Assembly (NCBI GenBank): GCA_019633425.1
Contig: WSUB01000118.1
Coordinates: forward strand, 67,768 to 131,767
Length of the DNA: 64,000 nucleotides
Direction of reading: 5' to 3'
From: Tulasnella sp. 424
Taxonomy: Eukaryota; Basidiomycota; Agaricomycetes; Cantharellales; Tulasnellaceae
Of the stretch, positions 1-12,082 are shown piece after piece. A program made the position numbers and the translations under genes. The notes beneath the pieces are model-generated. The model did no database searches. It was given only the letters and a program-made list of their open reading frames with translations, and was not told where the DNA came from. Each line of letters begins with the position of its first letter. Positions within the stretch are counted from its first letter, which is position 1.

Positions 1-565
1 GGAGAGATGCACGAGTCATCTGTTCTCCGCCAGACTGAGGTCAGACGGCGACTTGTGGCGACCGAATGTCGGCATCTTCCGGATATGGTGTGGTCTGCCA
101 CGCCCTTCACCTTCGGCAGTTTGCGTAGATCGCTGACGTCATTGCTGACAACACGTTCCTTTTCGTCTATTCCCTTCTTGGACCGAACGGCGTGCTCAAT
201 CCCACTGCACTCTAACCGCTTTTTGCATCCGCACGCACCTCCTCATCTAATCAATCGCTCGCTTTCAATATCGATCCACGCCTGTGCAATTTTGAACCTC
301 AAATTCAACATCTCCGCAATGCGACCGACGATCACACTCGGCTATCCCCAACTTGGCCTTCATCTTCTCATGCGTGAACACTCGGCGATCTGGGATCTCG
401 ACCTGCTGGATCGACCCGCACCTTGGGATCCCCGATACACCCATCCCGATGTCACAACCCTTCCGTTGGGCACCGGACCCCAATCTTGTCACCGGACCTT
501 TCACCAACGTCCATCGCAAAACGCCGGCGCGGCATTGGATGGCCATCGACACTTGGTACCCGTAG
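1..565. other. Window start, no assignable exon
   Basis: This stretch lies just upstream of the first recognisable Hsp70-like exon. An ORF of about 200 codons crosses it, but I see none of the expected N-terminal ATPase motifs (the DIGTTFSG-type phosphate-1 loop) in any frame. The N-terminal half of the Hsp70-like protein is therefore either outside the window or lost. Nothing else is recognisable here. Confidence 0.5.
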
Positions 566-3500
566 TGAACCCGAAGCAGCTGCCGTCCACTGCGCTCACC
601 TCACGGACCTCCATAAGCTAAAGCCTTCGCAAAACTTCCTTATCTGCGATGCTGGTGGAGGAACCGTGGATCTCGCTATCTACAAAATCATCGGTTCCCT
701 TAGTAATTTGGAGATTGCGGAAGTGTGTGCGAGAAGCGGAGCAAACTGGTAAGTCTCACACTTTTATCTGGTCAGGAATTTGGGTGCCACATGGGCTTAA
801 GGGGAAGCGCTGATTCCATCAAACGTCGGCCTTGACCGCTGCGGAGTCCGCGGCGCCGCTTGACGCAGTGCCTGACTCTTGGCTTGGTCTTGAATACGTC
901 GCAACCCGGCGGGAGTCCGAAGCCGACGTCTATCAGGGTCTAATAAGCTGAAATACGGTCTTCTGAATACCTTCTCCACAGTGGCTCAATCTTCTTGGAC
1001 CTTCGTTTCCGCGAACTTGTCCGGACGTTGCTAGCCGAGCACCCGGCCCATCTGGATCCGGCTTCACAAGCCTTCTTCATGCACGCGTTCGCTGAATCTG
1101 ACAAATTAGCTTACAATGGGGAAGAGGATGACGGTGCGTGACTCTCAAATTGGCTAGTGTCAGGAACGTTGCCCACTCATTCAACTCGATTGTTTCATCA
1201 GACAATTATTTCCACTTCAACTGCTTCAATGTGGAGGACCCAGACGATCCTTCGGTGGGATTGGTTAACGGCGAACTTGCGATCCCCGGTATTTTGCTCC
1301 GGAGAGAGGTCTTTGACCCCGTCATTGAAGAGGTACGATGGCCGATGGCCGAATGACCTACCCGAAATGTGTCGTTCGGCCTCCTATCAATTGTCCTTAT
1401 CACTAACCGAGGATCTCGCCTTTCACTTTTTTACCGGTTTAACCTTCTGCGTTTTACACACCCCGCAGGTCCTGAATCTACTCGAGGAACAGATCAAGCG
1501 AGCCGCTGCACCGATCGACGCGCTAATGATGGTCGGAGGCTTTTCAGAAAGCCATTATTTGTTCAAGAGGGTGGAGGCCCGATTCAAGGGTAGAATACCA
1601 GTGATTGCAAGGCCGGCTGACGCCGACACTGCGACAAGTCGTGGAGCCGCTCAGGTGAGTTTGGAGTGCAAGTTTTATATCCAATTAAATTACACTTTGT
1701 TGTGCGTCGTTATGTCTGCGACGATGTGGTCGTTCGGGGAGGTCGGTTTGGACTGGCCCCGGCGGCATATTCGTGCCCGTGGCAACATTTGGAAGGCTGC
1801 TCGTTCTGTTGGCCACACATCAGACGCACCATTACGTTACGTTGCGGATTTCGCGATACCGACGGATTCCCAGTTCAATATTGGCAATATCGGCTCGGAC
1901 GTTCATGTGGCCTGACTCATGTTTCTTGTCCCATATAGTATGGCTTGGCCCGGCGGCCCTTGGTGTCCAGTGTCATTGCAGGAAGATCGTACCTGATGAA
2001 GGTGAGTACCCCTAGTTACACTTTCTGGATTTTTGTCGGCAGCTCTTGCGCTTGGAACTTGTCGGTGTATGAAGCCGGCCGGGCCTGGCTGGAAGGGCAT
2101 TTGAGCCCCCCAAATCTGGCCTTATCTTTGAGCGCTGTCGTAGCCGGACGCTGTCGGGCTGCGCACCCTACGCCTTTGAGGCGCGCGCCTGATCGCTACC
2201 CACCAGTTCCTCCTTGGCCTGTTCCTGGGTACAGAGGTCCAAGTGGTGTGCTGGGCTGCGAGGGGGTCGGTGTTTCACTCGATTCCCACCGAGCTTGTCC
2301 TTCCAATCGCATGGGTTTTGAGTACCCAGGCACCCGGCACAAGGGCGGTGCACCGGCCAAGTTTGTCGCTATGTTTGAGATCCAAGTGGTCCCACTGTTT
2401 CACTTCTTCTCTGCGGCCCAGACGCAATGAGGATTTTCTCCGAGACGCTGACCTCTTTTATTTGTTACACAAATAGGTCAAGCTTCCCGCTGAGCCTGAG
2501 GATTGGGGGAAGCGACCTGCTTACATTCGCGAGAATGATGCAGGCATCAGCATATGTGAGAACCGGTGCGTGTGTTTTCCCCCTTCCCTTGCCATGCGTT
2601 TGTTGGGATAGGCCTTGCCTAGATGAGTCAGCCGAATCTGACGGTTGATCTTTTATTTTTCCTTCGGTCGACCCTTGGGGCTTCTTCATTATGATCTCCT
2701 GCCTAAACGGGAAATTTATTTCTGGGCACGCGGTTTGGATCTGTTGTTGTGCGTTGCAGCATCCAATACCTCGTGCAGAAGGGAGCGATCCTACGCAAGG
2801 GCCAGAGAATCAAGACCAAGTTTTGCAAATTCTCCGCCACGCCTCAAGGTACGTGCAGTTGGTTCTTCTTAATTGTTAAAGAAGGCCCGAGAAGCAAGGG
2901 CTATGACTCCTGGAGCGGGTCGTTATTGGTCCCGTTTTTATGTTTCTTTTCGGCTCCTCCTGTTCGGGCGGCTCCGATCAGTGAGAAGGACCACTCGCGA
3001 GCGAGCACGGCACGCCCCCTCTGAGAGGGGTTGAACCTTGCATCGTTCCGCGACCCTCGTACTGTGCATCCAGATTCGCAGTCGGGACCTCGGCCGACGT
3101 CACTATAACCCTTGGTTCAATTCATCGACGATTCCCCGCGCTCCTTTCTTGGCTCCCTCACTCATTAACACAACCCTCATTTTCCTTTCGATTTTCGAAT
3201 TTTCCTGCAGATCGCATATTCGTGGCAGTATTGTTCACTAGCGACGTTGACAAGACGATGCGGTACACGGATGAAGGAGAGATTCAAGAGCTGTGCAAGT
3301 GGAGCGTGGACTTGGGAATGTTGCCGACCTTCCAGATGCACGCGAACATGCCACACCCGAATGGGTTCTATACCGATTTCGAACTTGGCCTAGAATTGGA
3401 TAGCGCCGGTGAGTGAATTCTTCTTTTCCATTTATGGAAAATTTCCTCCTTCCACTTTCTGCGTTACGCGAGTCGGAGCCGACTCCCCCCATTGCACGTT

Positions 3501-4383
3501 TCTTGTTCGCATTTCCGTCTGGGGAAACGGTTCCGCCGGGTTGGGGCAGTCACCATGGTCATGCCGCTGGGGGGGGGGGGAACTTGCGGGTTGCAAACCC
3601 CCGAACCGATACGAGCGGGTTTGGCCCCCATTCGGCTGGAGCCTTCTCCAGATATGGACTACGCCAGTTTATGCTTTTTAAGGCGATTTGTTTGTGAGGG
3701 GGCCCGCACGAGCTACGTGTCCGGGCCCCGCCTCTTTATTCGGTCGCATCACTTTCTCTTATTTCTCCGACGGAGGGAAAGGAGAAGAGAAGCAGAAGGT
3801 TATGCATTCTTTTGAAATTGAGGGGAAAACCGGGGTGCCTCTTGGGTCTGGCTTGTGATTGCACTGGTCCTGGGGGTGCAGTGTGGTAGGTGGACAGATG
3901 GGTGTATGTGGAATTGAGGAAGGGAGGGGGATTTGGTGGTGGTGGTGGACGATGACAGCGGTGTGGCGTGTGTGTTGGCGGCCATTGAGCGGGAGGGCTC
4001 GAGCGGTCGATCTAGGTCCCACCTCCTGCGTTCCTGTATCTGCGGATTGGGGTTCATTGCTGTTTGGAGCGAGCGATTGGATCTTGAAAAGCCGACTGAC
4101 GAATCTCTCTTCTCTCGCTTTCTTTTCGGTAGAGGTCCGTGGCGTGTTGCTGCACAATGGAGAAGAAGTGTCTCGCGTCGTGTTTGATTTCTTCCAAGTG
4201 AGTTGTTGCTTCGTTTCGTTTCGGCGCCGCTTTTCCCGCCCCTTTGACTTCTTCGTGCGTCATGTCAACCGGTGGAATGATGATGATTGCATGGGGGGGG
4301 GGGGAGGGGTACGGTGTACGTTAACGCAAGATCGAACGCTAATCTTGGGTCCCTCAATTTCGTTCCGCATGACATTTTAGTGA
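566..4383 (+). CDS. Hsp70-like ATPase (Hsp12A type), 5'-partial
   Basis: C-terminal portion of a fungal Hsp70-like actin-fold ATPase, probably cytosolic. I read exons at about 566-748, 982-1133, 1202-1332, 1469-1654, 1939-2001, 2477-2565, 2760-2848, 3211-3408, 4133-4197 and a final TGA at 4381-4383. All junctions keep phase. Diagnostic pieces are SEPEAAAVHC at the start, the phosphate-2 motif ICDAGGGTVDLA in exon 1, and the adenosine-type motif MMVGGFSES in exon 4. ADADTATSRGAAQ follows, and the next exon begins YGLARRP. These are typical of the expanded Hsp12A-like group rather than of canonical Hsp70: no substrate-binding domain of usual length or C-terminal EEVD follows. Introns in the second half are unusually long (several of 200-720 nt) and hold G homopolymers. 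The last exon, a bare stop codon, is the least certain part. The N-terminal ATPase lobe is not found upstream. Confidence 0.8.
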
Positions 4384-7300
4384 TAACCCGACGGACAGGG
4401 ACAACAAGCACGCTTGTGTTTCTTTAGCCTTTTTCTCTCTTCCATCATTATCCATTTCATTGCACCGCGAACTTATCATTTGGCTTTTTGGTTTACGGGG
4501 CTTCTGGTGTGGCTCCTCTCTTTGGACGCGAAATGACACGTATAATTTCTGAGGGGAGATGGGATCGAAGTTGACGTGCCCGGATGGAGATTGCGAGAGT
4601 AGCATCGAGCGTGTTTATGATTTGCAGCTGACCCGCGCGATTCTTTAACACAAGCGTGGCCTTTGAGATGAGGGGGGGAAGACAGACTTCGATGATTGAT
4701 ATCTATCGACTGCTAGTGGAAGCAAATCATCTCTCTCCCCTTGCAGGCGGAGAGAGAGCTGAAAGAGCCCCCGGGAGGAGGGACCCACGGAAGATCATCT
4801 GGGTTGATGTGCGCGCGGCGTGTGTGAGAGAAGGTGGGTGCAGAGCGGCAGTTGGCGGCGATTTGTGGAAGATAAAAAATAACGATTTGCAAAAAAACTC
4901 GTGTTCAGCTAGAGTTTCCGTTATCTATACGCGTTCTCGGTGAGTGCGCGGCTGATCATGATCATATGAATTTTTACTTTTTAGCCCCAGAAAAACACGA
5001 TGCATATGCCACCGAGCCAGGCCTGTGTGTGCTTGAGGGGGGGGGATGAGCGGTGCTTTTTAGTCCGAGATTGGCTGTGTCAGGGTTAGTGGGACGTGTG
5101 TCGGCAAGTGCCGCCCACCACGGCGCGCTCTCTCGCTCGCCAGGTCTCTCACTCCCGGCTGTCGCACACGCACGGGAGTTGCCTTCATTGTTCCCACTTT
5201 CTCCCGACAAACGGCACACATGTCCTTTTGTTGTTATTGTTGCCCCATATATATATAATAATTTTTTGATGGCCCGTTTTTTTAATTTTTTATTCCTTTT
5301 CTCTTCTTGTCGGAGAGTCTGGGCTGGACGTCCGTGTTCGGCTGACCAGGTTGGGGGTGGGGTTCCGGAAAATAATAAGCCGATAATAGGTCTGTAACCC
5401 AAGACTCAGGTCCTTCTGGCCTTGAACGTTGATTCATATGTGCCGTGTCTCTCCCCCATCAGCCACAGACATCAACAAGTAGCGCCATGGAATGCCTTGG
5501 AATGTCACGCCATTTTCATGTCCCATAGAAACCACCAGATCCGAAATGTCTCTCTTGTCTTTCGCTTCCGCGGCTCCCCAAATAGCCTATTTGGTCTCCG
5601 CGTTGTCCTTCTTTGTCTCCCGAGTTTCCGGGTATCATGACGATTATTACTCTTATTTATCGTTTATTAATTGGGTTGCCGAGCGCTGCGCTCTGGGAGG
5701 GGGATTTGTCCCGGCGGGCCCAAGGCTTTCTTGTCCGGCGCAGTACCCCTTCTTGTGTTTGCAAATACAGAAACAGAGGTACAGAAAAATTTGTATATCG
5801 GGCATGAGGTGGTTCGGCTAGCTATGAGTGCGAGTGAGTCCAGAGCGTCTCTTCGGGCCAGAGGGAAGTCGCCGAAAAAAAGAGGGTTTTATAGAGTGCA
5901 AGGGGGGAAGGGGCAGACGCCCAGCCAATTTCCTTTCTCATGAAACTTTTACGGAGAGGTTGATTGTAGCCCTGACTCTTGGGTGGGTGGGGCCGGATGC
6001 CGTCAAGGTCCGCTGATGCAGTTTAGCCTATGCGAAAAGGGTGAGAAGTGGCGCATGTGGTCTGGTTGCGTCGCATGTCGCAACGCGTCGGTTAGCGTCG
6101 GTCGGTCTCAGGATATCAAGCTCGTTTGATTTTGCCGCCGCCCCGCGCGCCCTTTTGTAAAATTGAAAAAAAAATTGGGCTCAGACTAACGGTGATCCCT
6201 GACTAAAGCGGCACCTCTTGTCTTTTAAGGGCCAAGGTGGGTGTTCTGGAGCGTGTTTTTTTTTAGGCTTGAAAGAGGAAGAAGAGGCGCATAAAAGAAG
6301 AAAGAGGAAATTTTTGATCCGTTTTTCTTTTCCGTGTACAAGTCGTCATCCCGCGCTCAACTTGATTCCCGCCGACAGTGAGTGATGATCGTTCATAGGG
6401 CATATACACACATATGCACCCAAGGCGGAGAGTGGAAACCGGGAGAATGGATTGAGACGTGAGCTTGGTGAAAGAGGTGCGGGTCCTCCTTTAGACGAGG
6501 TTGACCCTGTTGTGGGTGTAGCCCTAAATTTCTGGTCCCCAGCAATCCAACTAGCTGGTTGCTTCTCTGTGCCCACAACATCCTCGCTCTCTCGAATGGT
6601 CCCTTCTCCGTACTGCTGTTCCCTTTCCTCATCATACGGCCTTACTTCCTTTTCACTCCCCCGCTCTCTCTCCAGGGGACGAAATAAAAAAATACAAAAG
6701 CCAAATATCCAACCCCCCATATAAGCTCTCTCCCTCCCTCCCTTCCCCCCATCGCCTTGACTCTCGCATCACCCCCTCCTCATTCCCTCGCCTGCCTCCC
6801 CCCCTCTCTCCATTACGCACTTGCAAGTCGATCGTCTACTGCGGCGGCACAAGTTCCACATTTTGTTTTTTACGCATCATCGCTTCTTTTTTCACATTTT
6901 TGCTCCCGGCAACGTCGGCTAGTTCCGCACCTCCGTCCTCTCCGTTCGCCACTTGCTATTACTCTTAAACAACAAAAAACTACAAGCCTCTCTCGTCGCC
7001 CCCCCGTGACAAAGTTTGCCGGAAAGCACAGCCCTTAACGAAGAAACAACGCGTATACTCGACTTGTTATTTACCTATTTCGGCTTTTGACGACGACCAT
7101 CACCGTGAGTTTATCGTTCCGCTTTCGCCTGCGGGTAAAGTTTGGTTTCCGAGCGTCGGGAAGAGCGGGCGGGGCTTGCAAGCTCGTTGCGTCCGCGATG
7201 ACTGTTGGTGACTTCCCGCTTTGATTCCAACTTTGTCGATGACGGGCGGGCGGGGGTGCTGTACGGTTGAAACTCATTGCCTCTCATTTACCATTTCCAG

Positions 7301-7509
7301 GAGTTTGTCCCCCTCACCCAGTCTAAATCCACAAACGTCACCAAGTTTTGTCCCGTCTCCCGACCCGACCACCTCAGGCCTAGAAATAGGGCGGTCCGTT
7401 CAGTTTTCTCTCCAGTCAACCGATTACTTTCCCCCTTCCCCCCAATCCTCTCTCACCTTTTCACCTATCCCCGTCTCTCTCAACTTCTAATAAACCTTTG
7501 CCTGCAAAT
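4384..7509. other. Long intergenic region with no supported gene
   Basis: About 3.1 kb lie between the Hsp70-like gene and the lactone oxidase. Many short ORFs exist on both strands, but none shows a recognisable domain or a coherent splice pattern. The last 800 bases (about 6720-7500) are strongly C/T-rich on the + strand, as often seen in promoters and 5' leaders of filamentous fungi. They probably contain the leader of the downstream gene, perhaps with a 5'-UTR intron. Confidence 0.5.
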
Positions 7510-9677
7510 ATGGCAATTGTTTCACCGACACCGTCTTCTTCTTCTTCTTCCATCTTCTCTCAATCCTCTTCTTCCTCTTCACCGAACCTTCCACCACCAC
7601 CGCCATCTTCATGTCCGACCGACACCCTCCACCGGTTGCTCTCTACGATCGAGCTCCCATCGACCTCACCTCAAGCCTCATTCTCCAATTGGGCAAAGAC
7701 GTACCACTGCAAGCCCTCGAGGACGTACATGCCCACCGACACTCGGCAATTGCCTTATATCTTTGAACTCGCTAGAAGAGAAGGATCGACCGTAAGGCCT
7801 GCAGGATCGGGACATAGCCCAAGCGACCTTGCATGCACCAATGGAATCATGGTGCGCACGGATAAGCTCGACAAGGTGTTGGAGGTGCGTTTTTCTTTTT
7901 TTTTTGTTGCGTTTATTTGGCCTATTTTTTTGCCGTTCGGGAATTGCCGTTTTGGGATCTTGACTGACCGCCTTCTACCCCCCCCCCACTCCTCCGACTC
8001 GCCCCCCATCCTCACCTCACCACTGCCACCCCACCTGCCGTCGTCGTCGTCGTCACCCACCGCACACTTGTTTCGGCTCTTGGTATCCAGGTCAACACCG
8101 AAAAAGAATATGTAGTCGTCGAAGGCGGCATCAGCTTGCACGTCCTCCACCAAGTCCTCGCCGCCCACGACCTCGCCATGTCCAACCTCGGCAGCATCTC
8201 GGACCAGACCATCGCGGGCATCGTCACCACCGCCACCCACGGCACCGGCATCAACTTTGGCGTGATCCCCACCATGGTCCTCGCGCTCGACATCATGCTC
8301 CCCACAGGTCAAGTCCGACACTGCTCAGAGACGGAAAACTACGACCTCTTCCAAGCGAGTCGCTGCGGCTTGGGCGCCACGGGCTTCATCGTCGCCGTGA
8401 CGTTGAAAGTCGAGCGCGCGTTTCGTCTGAGAGAGAGGAGGAAGGTCATCGACTTTGATTCCGCCGTTAGGGACTTGGATCAGCTGGTGGCCGGCGCACA
8501 GCACCCAAAGCTGTGGTGGTTTCCGTCGACTGGGAACATGAGGTATTTCGCAGCAGACAGGACATACGATGTGAGTAACACGCACCCAACTCCCTCTTCC
8601 CCCTCCTTCGTGTGCGTGTGTGTTCTTTGGAATGTAGACTGACGAGTCGGTTGTTGTTGGTTTTCTTTCTCTCACCCTCCTACGTGCACTTCCCCGGTAC
8701 CGCCCACCTGCCTTATTCGGTCCGCCATCTACTTGGTCGTTCCACGACTTGAACGCGTGTTTTCTCGCCGCCGCCCCTACTCCTCAAAAATTCAAATGAT
8801 AATTAATAATACAGCCTGCTCAACCTCCGGCTAGCAACTGGTTCTGGGATACTTTTGTCGGATTCCACTTGATCCAATTGGCGCTCTTCCTCGGCCGATA
8901 CTTTTCGTGGATCGTTCCGTACATTGGCATGGTCGCCCTTTGGCTCGGTGGCGAACAAGGCGTTGTTTGCGATGATAGTCACCGGATATTCAATCTTGAC
9001 TGTTTGGTGAGTAAAAAAGGAGTCTTGTTTTAGCTTGGGGAAAGTTTACTGACGGGGCTCTCCAACCCGCCACAGTTCGCCCAATACACCACCGAATGGT
9101 CCATCCCATACGAAGACACCCGCGCGTGCTTGAGCGAATTGAAGCAATGGCTGGACGAAGAGCACAAGGATCCCAACGGCCTTCGACCTCATTTCCCCAT
9201 CGAGATTCGCTTTTCCGAAGCCGACGACATCTGGCTGAGCCCGAGTTACGGAAGGAGGAGCTGCTGGATTGGGATTGTTCAGTTCAAGTGAGTTTTTGGT
9301 TTCAGTTCTCCCTTTTCGACTATGCCTCTCTTGCCTTTCTTTGGGGCAAAGGGATGTGTGGCACAAAAGGGGAACAGTCGTCCTGACTTTTCATTTTCTT
9401 TCGCGCCAGGCCGTACAACCTCCCCGTCTCCTACCGTAAACTCTTCTCCCGCTTCGAGGAAATCGTCGCCAAGTACCAAGGTCGCCCGCATTGGGCTAAA
9501 GCGCACGGATTCACGCCCGACGACTTCCGCGCGACCTACCCCGAATTCGACCGCTTCGTTCGAGTGTTGAAGGATGTGGACCCCCAGGGGATGTTCATCA
9601 ATCCTTATGTTCGCCGACACGTTTTGGGAGAGGAAGGTTCGGAAGTTGGTGGGAGGATCTTCAAGGAACGGCCTTGA
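7510..9677 (+). CDS. ALO1: D-arabinono-1,4-lactone oxidase
   Basis: Flavoprotein catalysing the last step of D-erythroascorbate synthesis (D-arabinono-1,4-lactone to erythroascorbate), usually in the mitochondrial outer membrane. Five exons (7510-7884, 8091-8570, 8815-9006, 9076-9287, 9410-9677) join in phase to give 508 residues, close to the 526 of the yeast enzyme. The VAO-type FAD domain is clear: RPAGSGHSPSD at residues 96-106 and SNLGSISDQTIAG leading to HGTG at 175-178. The C-terminal ALO domain shows YTTEWSIPYEDTRACL, then GRPHWAKAHG and MFINPYVRRHVLG close to the end. The N-terminus carries an unusual Ser/Pro-rich extension of about 35 residues before the conserved region. I chose ATG 7510 because it is the first in-frame ATG after a C/T-rich leader. 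Confidence 0.93.
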
Positions 9678-12082
9678 GCGGACGGCGATGGAGGAGGTTT
9701 TCTTTTTCATCCTGCATCCCCGTCGGCTGGTTCCGAAGTCCCTTTCCCCCCCCCTTCTTCACTTCTCCCTCCACCCCTCCGTCCTGGACAGTTCTTTGTC
9801 TCGAGACTCTTTTATTTCCTTCGTTCGCTTTCTAAGGTATCACTTCACTTTATCCCGCTTTTTTCGTTATTCGTCCCCCAACCCCACCCCATCCATCCAT
9901 TCCGCTGCAACGCCCGATCCTGCTCGCATCCCGTCGCTTTTTCATGACCCCCCAACGCACTTAATTCTCCCCCTCCCAACTCCACCTAATATGCCCCCCC
10001 ACTCGTCATCCCCCACTAGTCACAGTATGCGCGCAGCTCGCAAACCAAAAACCAAAAAAGACTTTTTTCTTCTTTATAGTCGCCTCCAAAATTATTTTAC
10101 CTAATGTCCCCTTAATACTTAACTTCCCCCCGCTCTCGTCATGCTTGATCATGATTTTCTCTCCGCTCCTCTTCGTTCTTCTTTTCCAAACATCAATTCC
10201 CCTTTTTTTTGCATACCTCTCTCTCTCCGATCAAAAGACTGTAGCAACATATATCTCGTATATACATATAGTTCCTCCTGTCTCGTCTATTTTGCTTTAT
10301 AACAATCTTTCTCCTTAACTGCATTTGGTCATGAAGCGTGAACCCCTGGAAGCTGTCGATAGTTCCGCACTCGCCCCTGGTTTCATTTTCAAAGTCTCTT
10401 CTGTTGCACTCGTGCGCTCATCGATGACGCACGGATTGCTTAAAGGCCTTGCGTGTGGCGTATTTCCCATAGCTTGAACCGGCTTCATTATGCCTATCTG
10501 GGACATTCGCACAGTTCACGCTGCGTGAGGATGACTTCCAAGTTGACACCCATTGCACCATGCTGCGCGCACAGACTTCGACTTCTGCGTCAGTGCAAAA
10601 GATGAGAGCTTGCAGGGTTGAGGACGAGTAACTCTCTCAGTCTTGCTGCGTATGGAGATGGTCATCGCCACCTTCCCGGTTTCCTCGAGCCACGCGATAC
10701 ACGGAAAACCCAAAAAGTAACTTCCTACTTTTCTCCGTCCGGACTTCGACTTCTGTAAGTACAAGCTGAGAGCTTGCAGGGTTGATTACGAGTAACGATC
10801 TCAGCTGGTCTCGCTGCATAGATGTCCATGCATTCGCCACCTTCCCGGTTCCTCGAGCCACGCGATGCCAGAAACCCAAAAAGCAACTTCCAGCTTTTCT
10901 CCGTCGGTGGCCCTTTTGGAAGGGCTCTAGAAAGTTTCCCTTCCTCGACTATCTTCTTACACCCTCCCACCAAAGGGGAACCTTTTTCCTTTGGGGTTTC
11001 AGAGGCGTTATCGCCTCCGATTGCTGCGTTTCCTGTACGGTGGCAGGGTGTCGGTCCCTACGCGCGCTCCCATCTCGAGGTCCCCCGCCCCCGCCCCTTG
11101 AAATCGAGACCAATGTTCACAACGTTGGTGAAACTTAAGATTACCGGGTTCTGTTGATGAGCGGTAAATCTGCGTTCTCTTCTCATGCACGAAACGTGGT
11201 CAGAGCAGAAGCTGTACCGACGCTCTCGCTCTCTCGAAAGCAAGGATCTGCCTTGGTAGTTCTCTCACAAGGCTGCTGCAAATAGACTTCGGATATTCCT
11301 CATCTGGAGTTATAAGCGTCATATGTGACTTGGGCGGCATTGTCGGCCGGATATGGCATGAGAACTTTCGTTCGACTGTCCTGTGCAGACAAGGGTGGTG
11401 ATGTCGTTATGCGTATGCCTTTCATGGGCGCGATTGCCACCCCGTACTTAGCACACGACCGTCAACCCAGGTATGCCATCATTTCCCATTCCTCTAGGCG
11501 GTGCAACTTGTACAAGTTGTTCGGACATCCCACTGTTGGAACCGAACGTTGGTTTGTGCAACCATGGAGGCCCGTTCTGACTTTGCGCAAGGTGTTTGTG
11601 GAGCCGTTGACAACTCCTTCAAACTACCCGCCAAGCCCATGCAAGTTCAGATAGCCTGCGACAGGGGGGAATGGCAATCTCGGCGAGAATAATCCCGTTA
11701 AGCTACCTCATGAGAAAAAAACTTGATCGACGATCAGTGCGGAGGAGGTCCAATATTCCAAAAGGCCTTCAGGGAGGAATCTGGACGCAACGGATTCTCT
11801 CGACCAAGTCCCTCCGACCTCCCCGGAGCGCGGGCGTTCCTGGAAGTGATTTTTAGGGATGAGTAGGCGTCGGGAAGTTTTTTCTTTTAATTGAGCTCAA
11901 GTCCGGGTCGAGGGGTTCGGGGAGAGACAAGGTAATCGCGGGGATGGGAAAAGCGCCCGCAGGCCCTGGAAGGGAACTTGTTGAAGAGTCCCGCTCACAC
12001 GTTGATCTGAAACACACGGGAGACATAGAGCTGCTGCTCGTTTACGGCAAATAGAAACTACTCCTTTTGTGCGATTAACTAC
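9678..12082. other. 3' flank and intergenic region
   Basis: A long C/T-rich stretch (to about 10320) follows the lactone oxidase and probably holds its 3' UTR. Further on I see an imperfect tandem duplication (10574-10905, listed separately) and small ORFs. The largest ORF is about 110 codons at 11325-11654; it has no recognisable motif and no supporting splice signals. No gene can be supported here. Confidence 0.5.
10574..10905. repeat. Two-copy imperfect tandem repeat, period about 168 bp
   Basis: The first unit starts at 10574 and the second at 10742, both with GACTTCGACTTCTG. In both copies the shared blocks come in the same order: GAGAGCTTGCAGGGTTGA, ACGAGTAAC, CCACCTTCCCGGTT, CCTCGAGCCACGCGAT and AACCCAAAAAG. 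Small indels separate the copies. The repeat is intergenic and no coding function is evident. Confidence 0.8.

Noticed and set aside
3569..4304. Two runs of 12 G in Hsp70-like introns as G-quadruplex regulators
   Set aside because: Single homopolymer runs are common and error-prone; there are no additional spaced G-tracts to form a clear quadruplex array.
6757..7038. 94-codon ORF upstream of ALO1
   Set aside because: It translates a C/T-rich leader; Pro/Ser/Leu-rich content follows from base composition alone.
11325..11654. 110-codon ORF in the ALO1-LCL3 intergenic region
   Set aside because: No domain, no adjacent exons and a composition like random sequence.
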